Source: Pararhodobacter sp.
Lineage (GTDB): Bacteria; Pseudomonadota; Alphaproteobacteria; Rhodobacterales; Rhodobacteraceae
Assembly (NCBI RefSeq): GCF_034676545.1
Contig: NZ_JAUCBZ010000015.1
Coordinates: 2,821,001-2,885,000, forward strand
Reading direction: 5' to 3'
DNA length: 64,000 nt
Below the pieces are notes generated by a model, which saw only the letters and a program-made list of their open reading frames with translations, was not told the DNA's origin and did not search any database. The position numbers and the translations under genes are program-made. The stretch's first letter is position 1, and each line of letters starts with the position of its first letter. This document shows positions 44,340-52,885 of this stretch, in pieces.

Positions 44340-44777
44340 ATGCGCAAAACGATCTATATCCTGAACGGACCCAACCTCAATCTGCTGGGGAAACGCGAGC
44401 CCGAGATTTACGGTCACGAGACCTTGGACGATGTGCGCGCCGCCTGTGTCAAGGTCGGCGCGGCCAGCGGGTTGCAGGTGGAGTTGATGCAATCGAACTG
44501 GGAAGGGCAGATCGTGGATTGGATCCACGACGCCCGCGATCAGGCTGCCGGGATCATCATCAACCCCGCCGCGCTGACGCATACCTCGGTGGCGGTTCTG
44601 GATGCGTTGAACAGCTTTTCGGGGCCGGTGATCGAGGTTCACATCAGCCAGGTCCACAAGCGCGAAGCCTTTCGCCATCACTCCTATGTCAGCCAGCGCG
44701 CCGACGCGGTGATGGCCGGGTTTGGTGTGCATGGCTACGCTTTGGCCATGCAGCATATGGTAAAATTGCTGGCCTGA
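44340..44777 (+). CDS. aroQ: Type II 3-dehydroquinate dehydratase
   Basis: Shikimate-pathway enzyme of 145 residues that dehydrates 3-dehydroquinate. It has YILNGPNLNLLGKREPEIYG (catalytic Tyr at its end region), NPAALTHTSVAVLDAL, EVHISQVHKREAFRHHS (catalytic His) and the C-terminal GFGVHGYALAM. The ATG at 44340 is the conserved start. It stands apart from the other aro gene of the window, aroB at the far right. Confidence 0.92.
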   Translation: MRKTIYILNGPNLNLLGKREPEIYGHETLDDVRAACVKVGAASGLQVELMQSNWEGQIVDWIHDARDQAAGIIINPAALTHTSVAVLDALNSFSGPVIEVHISQVHKREAFRHHSYVSQRADAVMAGFGVHGYALAMQHMVKLLA

Positions 44778-44927
44778 GCCGGCCTCGCCCGAGGTTGCTC
44801 GATCGACGCGAGCAGCAGCGCACCCGTTCCAGCGTGGCGCGGGTGTTGCGGTAAACCCTCGGTGGCCGCCAGCGGTTGCATAACGCCGCAATCGCGTCAG
44901 CCATCCTGCAATCAAGTGCCAAGATTA

Positions 44928-44956
44928 GTTTACATGGAAACAGTTTGCGAGATACT
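44928..44956 (+). promoter_or_regulatory. Promoter with overlapping palindrome upstream of the crotonase-MarR-amidohydrolase genes
   Basis: GTTTACATGGAAAC (44928-44941) is a near-perfect palindrome centred on CATG. It overlaps a -35-like TTTACA (44929-44934), which is followed after 16 bases by the -10-like GATACT (44951-44956). The crotonase start codon lies 33 bases further. A repressor bound here, plausibly the MarR protein encoded by the second gene, would block transcription. Confidence 0.5.
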
Positions 44957-44988
44957 AAGCAGGGAATCACGAAAGGCGGATTGGGGTT

Positions 44989-45783
44989 ATGATGGAGTAT
45001 GTGACGCTGGAGTATCGGGGCGATGTGGCGCTGGTTGGATTGAACCGGCCGCAAAAGCGCAATGCGATTTCGGATGCGTTCATCGAGGAACTGGATCAGG
45101 TCATCACCGAGGTCGAAACCCGTGCCAGGGCGGCGGTTATCCATGGCCATGGCCCGCATTTCTGCGCGGGGCTAGATCTGGCCGAGCATGTCAAGAAAAC
45201 GGCCTTCGAGGGGGTGCATGGTTCGCGTCGCTGGCACGCGGTGTTTGGCCGCATTCAGCGCGGCAAGCTGCCGTGGTTCGCGGCGCTGCACGGTGCGGTG
45301 GTCGGCGGCGGGCTGGAACTGGCCTCGTCGGTGCATGTGCGTGTGGCCGATGAAACCGCGTTTTTTGCGTTGCCTGAGGGTCAGCGCGGCATCTTTGTCG
45401 GCGGCGGTGCCTCGGTCCGGTCGGCGCGCCTCATGGGGGTCAGCCGCATGACCGACCTGATGATGACCGGCCGGTCCATTGATGCCGCGACCGCCGAACG
45501 CTGGGCCATCGTCAACTATGTCGTCCCCGAAGGTCAGGCGCTGGAGCAGGCGGTCAAACTGGCGGCCCAGGCGGCGACCAACGCCGAATTGTCGAATTAC
45601 GCGATCATCCACGCTCTGCCCCGGATCAACGACATGGCCTCGAATGACGGGCTGTGGGTGGAAAGCCTGATGTCCTCGCTGACCGCCACCAGCCCCGAGG
45701 CCGAGGAGCGCCTGAACGCCTTCTTGTCCAAACGCGTGGCCAAAGTCACCCGCCCCGCGGCACAGGATGGCCCCGGATCATAA
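44989..45783 (+). CDS. Crotonase-family enoyl-CoA hydratase, probably hydroxycinnamoyl-CoA type
   Basis: Crotonase of 264 residues with NRPQKRNAISDAFIEEL at the N-terminus. The oxyanion-hole segments are GPHFCAGLDLAEH and ALHGAVVGGGLELASSVHVR, with FFALPEGQRGIFVGGGAS beyond. Because a MarR gene and an amidohydrolase typical of hydroxycinnamate operons follow directly, hydration of feruloyl- or coumaroyl-CoA is inferred. No feruloyl-CoA synthetase gene is seen in the window. General fatty-acid crotonase remains possible. Confidence 0.82.
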   Translation: MMEYVTLEYRGDVALVGLNRPQKRNAISDAFIEELDQVITEVETRARAAVIHGHGPHFCAGLDLAEHVKKTAFEGVHGSRRWHAVFGRIQRGKLPWFAALHGAVVGGGLELASSVHVRVADETAFFALPEGQRGIFVGGGASVRSARLMGVSRMTDLMMTGRSIDAATAERWAIVNYVVPEGQALEQAVKLAAQAATNAELSNYAIIHALPRINDMASNDGLWVESLMSSLTATSPEAEERLNAFLSKRVAKVTRPAAQDGPGS

Positions 45784-45784
45784 G

Positions 45785-46258
45785 ATGAACGCACCGCGCC
45801 CCATCACCACGGACGATGACGCCCTTGATATGGGCACCTTGAGCCACTCCCTGGGGCTTCTGGTCCGTCTGGCGCAGGTGCGGATGTATGATCTGTTTTT
45901 TGCCGCGTTCGAGGGCACCGATGTGCGGCCCGGCGAGATCAGCATGCTCTGGATGCTCGACCTCAACCCCGGCGTGCGCCAGGGGGCGGTCGCGCGGGCG
46001 TTGCAAATCAAACCCGCGCATATGACCAAGCTGGTCCAGCAGCTGGTCAGCGCGGGCCATATCACCCGGCGCATCCCACCCGAGGACCGCCGATCTGTGC
46101 GGTTGTCCCTGACCGATCCGGGCCGGCAACGCCTTGAAGATCTCAAGCCGACCTTCCTGGCACTCCACAGCGCCGAAAGCGCCGACCTGACCCCACAAGA
46201 CGCCGCGCAGCTGCGCCTGCTGTTGCACAAACTCGCCTTCCCCAAGGACCAGCCATGA
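45785..46258 (+). CDS. MarR-family regulator (hydroxycinnamate-repressor-like)
   Basis: MarR protein of 157 residues. The helix-turn-helix region is GAVARALQIKPAHMTKLVQQ and the wing IPPEDRRSVRLSLTDPGRQR. It starts one base after the crotonase stop (an ATG 18 bases earlier is possible) and overlaps the amidohydrolase by 4 bases. In Agrobacterium and Rhodopseudomonas, MarR proteins in this setting respond to hydroxycinnamoyl-CoA; that role is inferred here from context. Confidence 0.83.
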   Translation: MNAPRPITTDDDALDMGTLSHSLGLLVRLAQVRMYDLFFAAFEGTDVRPGEISMLWMLDLNPGVRQGAVARALQIKPAHMTKLVQQLVSAGHITRRIPPEDRRSVRLSLTDPGRQRLEDLKPTFLALHSAESADLTPQDAAQLRLLLHKLAFPKDQP

Positions 46259-47136
46259 CCATCAACCTTGACGAGATCATCGCGATCGACTTTCACACCC
46301 ACGCCGAAGAGCCCTGCGACGCGTGCCGCGATGACGGATACAACGAATTTCAGGCGGGGATGGCCAAGTATTTCAAGAACCCGGCGGGGGCCTCGGGCAT
46401 GTTGCCGACCATTCAGGAAACCGCGCAATATTACCGCGACCGCAAGATCGCGGCGGTGATTTTCCCCGTGGATGCCGAGCGCGAAACCGGGTTCCGGCGC
46501 TATCACAACGAGGACGTCGCGCAAATCGCCGCCGAGAATGACGATATCCTGATCCCGTTTGCCTCGATTGATCCGCACAAGGGCAAGGCCGGGGTGCGCG
46601 AGGCCCGGCGTCTGGTGCGCGAGTTCGGCATCAAGGGGTTCAAGTTCCACCCGACGATGCAGGGCTTTTACCCCAACGACCGCATGGCCTATGATCTTTA
46701 CGCGGCGATTGCCGAGGAAGGCGGGATCACCCTGTTCCACACCGGGCAGACCGGCGTCGGATCGGGGATGCGCGGCGGCATGGGGATGCGGCTGAAATAC
46801 TCGAACCCGATGTATCTCGATGACGTCGCCGTCGATTTCCCCGACATGCCGATCATCCTCGCGCATCCGTCCTTTCCCTGGCAGGAGGAGGCCCTGTCGG
46901 TCTGCCAGCACAAGCCCAACGTCTATATCGACCTCAGCGGCTGGAGCCCCAAGTATTTCCCTGAAATCCTTGTGAAATATGCCAACACCATGCTGAAGAA
47001 AAAGATGCTGTTCGGCTCGGACTGGCCCGCAATCACCCCCGACCGCTGGCTGGCGGATTTCGAGAAATCAGACTTTCGAGACGAGGTACGCCCCCTCATC
47101 TTGAAGGAAAACGCAAAGAGATTGCTGAAACTCTGA
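46255..47136 (+). CDS. Amidohydrolase-2 family protein, likely aryl-beta-ketoacyl-CoA hydrolase of hydroxycinnamate degradation
   Basis: TIM-barrel metal-dependent hydrolase of 293 residues. Metal ligands appear in AIDFHTHAEEP (HxH), GFKFHPTMQGFYPND, ILAHPSFPWQEEA and MLFGSDWPAITPD (terminal Asp). Proteins of this kind accompany crotonase and MarR genes in beta-oxidative hydroxycinnamate operons, where they release the aromatic acid from the 3-keto-CoA. It is coupled to the MarR gene (ATGA). A decarboxylase of the same superfamily is an alternative. Confidence 0.75.
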   Translation: MTINLDEIIAIDFHTHAEEPCDACRDDGYNEFQAGMAKYFKNPAGASGMLPTIQETAQYYRDRKIAAVIFPVDAERETGFRRYHNEDVAQIAAENDDILIPFASIDPHKGKAGVREARRLVREFGIKGFKFHPTMQGFYPNDRMAYDLYAAIAEEGGITLFHTGQTGVGSGMRGGMGMRLKYSNPMYLDDVAVDFPDMPIILAHPSFPWQEEALSVCQHKPNVYIDLSGWSPKYFPEILVKYANTMLKKKMLFGSDWPAITPDRWLADFEKSDFRDEVRPLILKENAKRLLKL

Positions 47137-47258
47137 GCACATCGGCAGGACGTCAGGACGAAGCGCCCATAGCACAAACTTATGCCGCGACACGGCTTTC
47201 GCATTTGATATGTTGCGCCGGAACCTTCACACTCGGCGCAACGTTTCGGAGGGAATCC

Positions 47259-47993
47259 ATGTCTGCCAAGAAAACTGCACTGATCGTCAGCGCCCACGCC
47301 GCTGATTTTGTCTGGCGCTGCGGCGGTGCCATCGCCCTGCATGCCGAGATGGGCTATGACGTCACCGTTGCTTGCCTGTCGTTCGGCGAGCGCGGCGAAA
47401 GCGCCAAGCTTTGGAAACAACCCGGCATGACGCTGGACAAGGTCAAGGCCGCGCGCCGCGATGAGGCTGAAAAAGCCGCCGTCGCGTTGGGTGTGCACGA
47501 CCTGATCTGCATGGATCTGGGCGACTATCCGATGGATTTCACCCGCGAGAGCCGTTTTGCCTTGGTCGATATCATGCGCAAGGTTCAGCCCAGTTTCATG
47601 ATGAGCCACTCCAAATGGGACCCGTATAACTCGGACCACATGCAAACCACGCAGATCGTGCTGGAGTGCCGCTCGACGGCGCAGGCCTGGGGCCACAATC
47701 CGGGCGAAAAGGTCCTGGGCGCGCCGCAGGTCTATCTGTTCGAGCCGCATCAATCCGAACAGATGGAGTGGAAGCCCGACACCTTCCTCGATATCACCCC
47801 CGTCTGGGACAAGAAACGCGCCGCCATCGAGTGCATGCAGGGTCAGGAACACCTGTGGGATTTCTACACCCGCGTCGCGCAAAACCGCGCCAACCATTTC
47901 AAGCGCAACTCGGGCGGGCAATCGGGCGGACGCGATTGCAAATACGCCGAAGGGTTCCAGTCGATCTTCCCGCGCACGGTTGACGAGCTGTAA
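47259..47993 (+). CDS. galB: 4-oxalomesaconate hydratase, PIG-L type (GalB-like)
   Basis: PIG-L-fold zinc protein of 244 residues. The N-terminus MSAKKTALIVSAHAADFVWR is the pattern of Pseudomonas GalB (His13 and Asp16 as metal ligands), with CLSFGERGESAKLWK, HSKWDPYNSDH and the tail YAEGFQSIFPRTVDEL. GalB hydrates 4-oxalomesaconate to 4-carboxy-4-hydroxy-2-oxoadipate in gallate/protocatechuate meta-cleavage. ATG 47259 has CGGAGGGAATCC in front. The aldolase and tautomerase of the same pathway follow directly. Confidence 0.87.
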   Translation: MSAKKTALIVSAHAADFVWRCGGAIALHAEMGYDVTVACLSFGERGESAKLWKQPGMTLDKVKAARRDEAEKAAVALGVHDLICMDLGDYPMDFTRESRFALVDIMRKVQPSFMMSHSKWDPYNSDHMQTTQIVLECRSTAQAWGHNPGEKVLGAPQVYLFEPHQSEQMEWKPDTFLDITPVWDKKRAAIECMQGQEHLWDFYTRVAQNRANHFKRNSGGQSGGRDCKYAEGFQSIFPRTVDEL

Positions 47994-48019
47994 ACACCAC
48001 ACCCAGAAAGGCCACCCCT

Positions 48020-48691
48020 ATGCCTGTTGTTGTCCAGAACATCGAACGCGCCGACCCGGCGATCATCGAACGGCTTGGCCGGGCCGGGGTGGCCACGGTG
48101 CACGAATCCCAAGGTCGCAGCGGCCTGATGCGCGCCAACATGCGGCCCATCCAACAAGATGTGGCGATTGCCGGATCGGCGGTCACCATCTCTGCCGCAC
48201 CCGGCGATAACTGGATGATCCACGTCGCGATCGAGCAACTCAAGGCGGGCGACGTGCTGGTCCTGGCCCCCACCTCGCCCTGCGACATGGGTTATTTCGG
48301 CGATCTGCTGGCCACCTCCGCGATGGCGCGCGGTTGCCGCACGCTGATCATCGACGCCGGCGTGCGCGACACCCGCGACCTGCGCCGCATGGGGTTCAGT
48401 GTCTGGTCCACCGCCGTCTCCGCGCAGGGCACGGTCAAGGAAACCTTGGGGTCGGTGAATGTGCCAATCGTTTGCGCCGGTGCCCTGGTCAACCCCGGCG
48501 ATATCATCGTTGCCGATGATGATGGGGTTTGCGTCGTGCCACGGGCGGAGGCGGAAACCGTGATGGCCGCCGCGCAAAAACGCCTCGATGCCGAAGAGGC
48601 CAAGCGTCTGCGCCTTGAGGCTGGCGAATTGGGTCTAGATATCTATGACATGCGGGGCAGATTGGCCGAAAAAGGCCTGAAATATGTCTGA
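48020..48691 (+). CDS. galC: 4-carboxy-4-hydroxy-2-oxoadipate aldolase, RraA fold (GalC/LigK-like)
   Basis: RraA-family lyase of 223 residues that cleaves 4-carboxy-4-hydroxy-2-oxoadipate to pyruvate and oxaloacetate, with oxaloacetate decarboxylase side activity in the family. The active-site block is GDLLATSAMARGC followed by IIDAGVRDTRDL with the conserved Arg-Asp. GDIIVADDDGVCVVPRAEAE ends the fold. It lies 26 bases after galB and overlaps the galD-like gene by 8 bases. Confidence 0.87.
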   Translation: MPVVVQNIERADPAIIERLGRAGVATVHESQGRSGLMRANMRPIQQDVAIAGSAVTISAAPGDNWMIHVAIEQLKAGDVLVLAPTSPCDMGYFGDLLATSAMARGCRTLIIDAGVRDTRDLRRMGFSVWSTAVSAQGTVKETLGSVNVPIVCAGALVNPGDIIVADDDGVCVVPRAEAETVMAAAQKRLDAEEAKRLRLEAGELGLDIYDMRGRLAEKGLKYV

Positions 48692-49751
48692 CCCGGCGGT
48701 CGATGGCATTCCCTGCCTCTGGATGCGCGGCGGCTCGTCCAAGGGCGCGTATTTCCTCGCCTCGGATATGCCGTCGGACCCTGCGGCGCGCGACGCCTTA
48801 TTGTTGTCGATCATGGGCAGCCCCGACCCCCGCCAAATCGACGGCATTGGCGGCGCGGACCCTTTGACCTCCAAGGTGGCGATCCTGTCGCCCGCGTCGC
48901 GCCCCGATGCCGATGTCGATTATCTGTTCCTTCAGGTTTTTGTGGATCAAGCCTTGGTCAGCGACGCCCAAGGCTGCGGCAACATTCTGGCCGGGGTCGG
49001 CCCCGCCGCGCTGGAGCGCGGCCTGCTCGCGGCACAAGGCGCGGAAACCCCGGTGCGCATTCACATGCTCAACACCGGCGAGGTCGCCCTCGCACGGGTG
49101 CAGACCCCCGGTGGCCGCGTGCGCTATGATGGCACCGCCTCGATTGATGGCGTGCCCGGAACCCATGCCCCTATCCCCTTGATGTTTCAAAACATTGCCG
49201 GTTCCATGTGCGGCAGCCTCTTGCCCAGCGGGAACGCCGTCGACGTCTTTGACGGCATCGCCTGCACCTTGATCGACAACGGTATGCCCTGCATCATCAT
49301 GGATGCGGCCGATTTTGGCCTGACCGGAACCGAAAGCCGCGAATATCTCGACGCCGATACGGCCCTCAAAGCCCGCCTCGAATCGATCCGCTTGCAGGCC
49401 GGACCGATGATGAACCTCGGCGACGTCTCGGACAAATCGGTGCCCAAGATGACGCTGGTCTCGGCCCCGACCCAAGGCGGCGTGATCAACACCCGCAGCT
49501 TCATTCCGCACCGCTGTCACGCCTCGATCGGGGTTTTCGCGGCGGTCAGTGTCGCGACGGCCTGCACCCTGCCCGACAGCCCGGCCGCACGCGTGGCGAC
49601 GATGCCCAGCGACGGCAAATTCCGCATCGAGCACCCCACCGGCGCCGCTGAGGTCTTGATCGACATGGACGCCACAGGCACCGTCATTGGCGCGGGCACA
49701 CTGCGCACCGCGCGCAAACTTTTTGACGGACGCGTCTTCTCCGGACAGTAA
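48684..49751 (+). CDS. galD: 4-oxalomesaconate tautomerase, PrpF fold (GalD-like)
   Basis: PrpF-family isomerase of 355 residues. It has the N-terminal CLWMRGGSSKGAYFLASDMP, QGCGNILAGVGPAAL with the catalytic cysteine, and GTESREYLDAD. GalD interconverts keto and enol forms of 4-oxalomesaconate, feeding GalB. It is the last gene of the gal set; a weak stem-loop terminator follows at 49810. A generic methylaconitate isomerase is less likely given the neighbours. Confidence 0.86.
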   Translation: MSDPAVDGIPCLWMRGGSSKGAYFLASDMPSDPAARDALLLSIMGSPDPRQIDGIGGADPLTSKVAILSPASRPDADVDYLFLQVFVDQALVSDAQGCGNILAGVGPAALERGLLAAQGAETPVRIHMLNTGEVALARVQTPGGRVRYDGTASIDGVPGTHAPIPLMFQNIAGSMCGSLLPSGNAVDVFDGIACTLIDNGMPCIIMDAADFGLTGTESREYLDADTALKARLESIRLQAGPMMNLGDVSDKSVPKMTLVSAPTQGGVINTRSFIPHRCHASIGVFAAVSVATACTLPDSPAARVATMPSDGKFRIEHPTGAAEVLIDMDATGTVIGAGTLRTARKLFDGRVFSGQ

Positions 49752-49809
49752 TCCACGACTCTGCATGGAGTGTGGGGGCGGGCCGAGGTATCGCCCGAAA
49801 CGCTCAATT

Positions 49810-49831
49810 CGCAAGAAGCCTTGCGTTTCTT
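49810..49831 (+). terminator. Stem-loop after the gal genes
   Basis: CGCAAG-AAGC-CTTGCG (49810-49825) forms a 6-base stem with a tetraloop followed by TTTCTT. It lies 59 bases after the galD stop and is a modest intrinsic terminator. Confidence 0.5.
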
Positions 49832-49962
49832 GGTCGCCCGTCATATTTGGTATCTTGAATATGTTTTATACGAGATCACGCCACCTTCCCCGGTGCGCCT
49901 GCTTGATTCATGCCGACCGGCGCACATGAACTGCGCCTCATAACCCGCTGAAGGGTCTAGAG

Positions 49963-51690
49963 ATGTATGATCGTCTAACAAAATACCTGCCAATTTTCGA
50001 CTGGGGCCGCGATTACAATCGCGAGACCTTGTCAAACGACCTGATCGCCGCCGTGATCGTCACCATCATGCTGATTCCACAATCGCTCGCCTATGCGCTG
50101 CTGGCCGGCCTTCCGCCAGAAGCGGGCATCTATGCATCGATCGTGCCGATCATTCTTTACGCAATGTTCGGAACTTCGCGCGCCCTCGCCGTCGGCCCGG
50201 TCGCGGTTGTCTCCTTGATGACGGCGGCCGCAATCGGACAAATCGCCGAAACCGGCACCATGGGATATGCCATCGCCGCCTTGACCTTGGCGTTCTTGTC
50301 GGGCGCGATCTTGCTGATCATGGGGGTGTTCCGACTGGGTTTTCTGGCGAACTTCCTCAGTCATCCGGTGATCGCCGGGTTCATCACGGCCTCCGGGATT
50401 TTGATCGCTGCGAGCCAGCTCAAGCACATTCTGGGCATCTCGTCCCATGGTCATTCCCTGGTCGACGTGGTGTGGACATTGCTTCAAAATCTGGGCGACA
50501 CCAACGTGATCACGCTGGTCATCGGTGTCTCCGCCACCGCATTTTTGTTCTGGGTACGCAAGGGGTTAAAGCCTAGACTTCGCGCACTTGGGCTGGGGCC
50601 GAAACTTGCTGAAGTGCTCACCAAAGCCGGGCCGGTCGCCGCCGTTCTGGTCACCACTTTGGCGGCATGGGCCTTTGGCCTTGATGCGTGGGGCGTCGAT
50701 GTCGTCGGTCAGGTACCCCAAAGCTTGCCCCCCTTGACCGTGCCGTCGTTCGAACCGGATCTCATCGCTCAATTGTTCGTCCCCGCGCTGCTGATCTCGA
50801 TCATTGGCTTTGTGGAATCGATTTCCGTCGCACAGACACTCGCCGCCAAAAAGCGCCAACGGATCGACCCGGACCAAGAACTGATCGGGTTGGGCGCGGC
50901 CAATATAGGCGCTGCCTTTACAGGGGGTTACCCGGTGACGGGTGGCTTTGCACGGTCGGTTGTGAACTATGATGCCGGTGCCGAAACACCCGCCGCCGGA
51001 GCCTATACGGCGGTCGGCCTGGCCATTGCCGCCGTGGCGCTGACGCCCTTGGTGTTCTACCTGCCCAAGGCAACGCTGGCCGCGACAATCGTGGTTGCGG
51101 TTCTGTCTTTGGTCGATTTTTCGATCCTGAAAAAGACCTGGAACTACTCGCGCGCCGACTTTTTCGCGGTTGCCGCCACGATCTTGCTGACCCTGACGTT
51201 CGGCGTGGAAACCGGCGTTTCGGCGGGGGTGATCTTGTCGATTGGTCTGCATCTTTACAAGACATCGCGGCCTCATGTCGCCGAGGTTGGTTTGGTCCCC
51301 GGAACGCAGCATTTCCGTAACGTCTTGAGACATAAAGTAGAAACGGACGACACCTTGCTGACTCTGCGGGTCGATGAGAGCCTGTATTTCGTGAACGCGC
51401 GTTTTCTCGAGGACCTGATTCAAGATCGCACGGCCAAAGGATCACCGATCCGGAACGTTGTCTTGATGTGCTCGGCGGTCAATGAAATCGACTTTTCCGC
51501 CCTCGAAAGCCTCGAGGCGATCAATCTGCGGCTGACCGAGTTGGAGATCGGGTTGCATCTGTCCGAGGTGAAAGGCCCGGTCATGGATCGGTTGCGAAAC
51601 TCTCATTTTCTTCAACACCTGAACGGACGGGTTTTTCAGGCTCAATATGATGCGTGGCAGGCACTTGTTCCGGCCGCAAAGGCCGTATGA
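49963..51690 (+). CDS. SulP-family anion transporter with STAS domain (second)
   Basis: Transporter of 575 residues. The SulP signature is VTIMLIPQSLAYALLAGLPP with EAGIYASIVPIILYAMFGTS, and about a dozen spans follow. The STAS domain (about residues 445-560) carries SLYFVNARFLEDLI and EIDFSALESLEAI. It is a full-length sulfate-permease-type protein, clearly different from the shorter SulP protein at 28 kb. It has no obvious operon partner. An AT-rich 100-base stretch in front probably holds its promoter. Confidence 0.88.
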   Translation: MYDRLTKYLPIFDWGRDYNRETLSNDLIAAVIVTIMLIPQSLAYALLAGLPPEAGIYASIVPIILYAMFGTSRALAVGPVAVVSLMTAAAIGQIAETGTMGYAIAALTLAFLSGAILLIMGVFRLGFLANFLSHPVIAGFITASGILIAASQLKHILGISSHGHSLVDVVWTLLQNLGDTNVITLVIGVSATAFLFWVRKGLKPRLRALGLGPKLAEVLTKAGPVAAVLVTTLAAWAFGLDAWGVDVVGQVPQSLPPLTVPSFEPDLIAQLFVPALLISIIGFVESISVAQTLAAKKRQRIDPDQELIGLGAANIGAAFTGGYPVTGGFARSVVNYDAGAETPAAGAYTAVGLAIAAVALTPLVFYLPKATLAATIVVAVLSLVDFSILKKTWNYSRADFFAVAATILLTLTFGVETGVSAGVILSIGLHLYKTSRPHVAEVGLVPGTQHFRNVLRHKVETDDTLLTLRVDESLYFVNARFLEDLIQDRTAKGSPIRNVVLMCSAVNEIDFSALESLEAINLRLTELEIGLHLSEVKGPVMDRLRNSHFLQHLNGRVFQAQYDAWQALVPAAKAV

Positions 51691-51751
51691 CCCGCGCTTT
51701 GGACGCGTGCTGGAGGGCGACGCTCGCCCGCTTCGGGTTTGCCCGAGTTCG

Positions 51752-52885
51752 TTATTCAAAGAGCGGCTTCATGACCCGTGCAAATTTGTCAGACAATAGC
51801 CAATCATGCACAACTTCAAAGGCTTGGCGCGCGATCCTCTCTCGTGTCGGCTCATCAGCGACCAAGGCACGGACCGTCTCGTCAAAATCGGAAAGGTCCC
51901 ATTTCAAAGGGACATAGGTTTCCCAGGGCACGAAGATATCGGGATTGGTTTCAAGATGGCTCATGTCCGGCTTGAGCAAGACCGCCCCCGCCATGACGGA
52001 TTCGTAATCGCGCCAGCACACTTCACCATATCCGAACGGGCTGAACCCGATCTTGGAGCGCCGCATTTCAACCATGAAGCGCGGCAAAGGCACGCCTTCC
52101 CCCTTGAGCACGGCAAGATCCGCGATATGCGTGAGCGCGTCTTCGGCCTCGGCGCGCATCGCCTGATACCACGGCGTCCCGCCCACGGCGAAACGCCCAT
52201 GCAGATCAAACGGCCGATCCGTGACGGGCGGTCTGGACCCCGTCAGCGCTGGCAGGATCCCCGGTGCCGTCGCAAAGGACGGACCGATCAGCAGCTTTTC
52301 CATGAATCCGGCAGGAATTTCAAAGCACTGCTCCGGTTCCTCAAACCCGAAACGCCGATTGTAGGCGTCGGTCAGATTGGTGTCGCCGCGTGTCGGTTTG
52401 CCGTATTGCGCCCGGTCACGCAGCACATGCTTTTTGATGTAGAGATCCACCAACGGGTTCATCCGGGCGGCGTTGCGAAGGTCGGTCGGTGCGAACCAGT
52501 CCAGACAGCCGATTTTCGCGCCCGGGTTCTCGGCTTTCAACCGCTCGATCAGGCGGAACAGGTCGGCATCGGCAATGTCGAACGGGGTCTGAAACAGGAC
52601 GACGCTTGCCGCCTTGGCTACCTGCGGTTTTCCGGCCAGAACATCCCAGAGATCAGCCTCGCGCACCTCGGCGCCATAGAGGCGCTCCAGGTCTGCGGCG
52701 TAATGGTGAAACGGGAAAACCTGACTTTGCGGGATGCGTTCGGGCTGGGTGACCAGCAAAAGCCGCTCTTTGGCGCCAGCCGAAAACGGCCGTCCCATTG
52801 CCTTGGCACGCAGCGTTTCTGCGCGCCGCTTGCGCGCGAAGATTCGCAGCCGGTTCAAGAGGACTTCAGCGGCCGAGATGGACAT
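51752..52885 (-). CDS. Glycosyltransferase-like protein
   Basis: Protein of 377 residues. The C-terminal third has the pattern of group 1/exostosin-type glycosyltransferases (IGFSPFGYGEVCWRDYESVM, then GAVLLKPDMSHLETNPDI). The N-terminal part is less typical, and no membrane span is seen. ATG 52885 lies 20 bases inside the asparagine-synthetase-like gene, so the two are coupled. A role in surface glycan or in modifying a product of its partner is possible; neither is shown. Confidence 0.65.
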   Translation of the reverse strand: MSISAAEVLLNRLRIFARKRRAETLRAKAMGRPFSAGAKERLLLVTQPERIPQSQVFPFHHYAADLERLYGAEVREADLWDVLAGKPQVAKAASVVLFQTPFDIADADLFRLIERLKAENPGAKIGCLDWFAPTDLRNAARMNPLVDLYIKKHVLRDRAQYGKPTRGDTNLTDAYNRRFGFEEPEQCFEIPAGFMEKLLIGPSFATAPGILPALTGSRPPVTDRPFDLHGRFAVGGTPWYQAMRAEAEDALTHIADLAVLKGEGVPLPRFMVEMRRSKIGFSPFGYGEVCWRDYESVMAGAVLLKPDMSHLETNPDIFVPWETYVPLKWDLSDFDETVRALVADEPTRERIARQAFEVVHDWLLSDKFARVMKPLFE

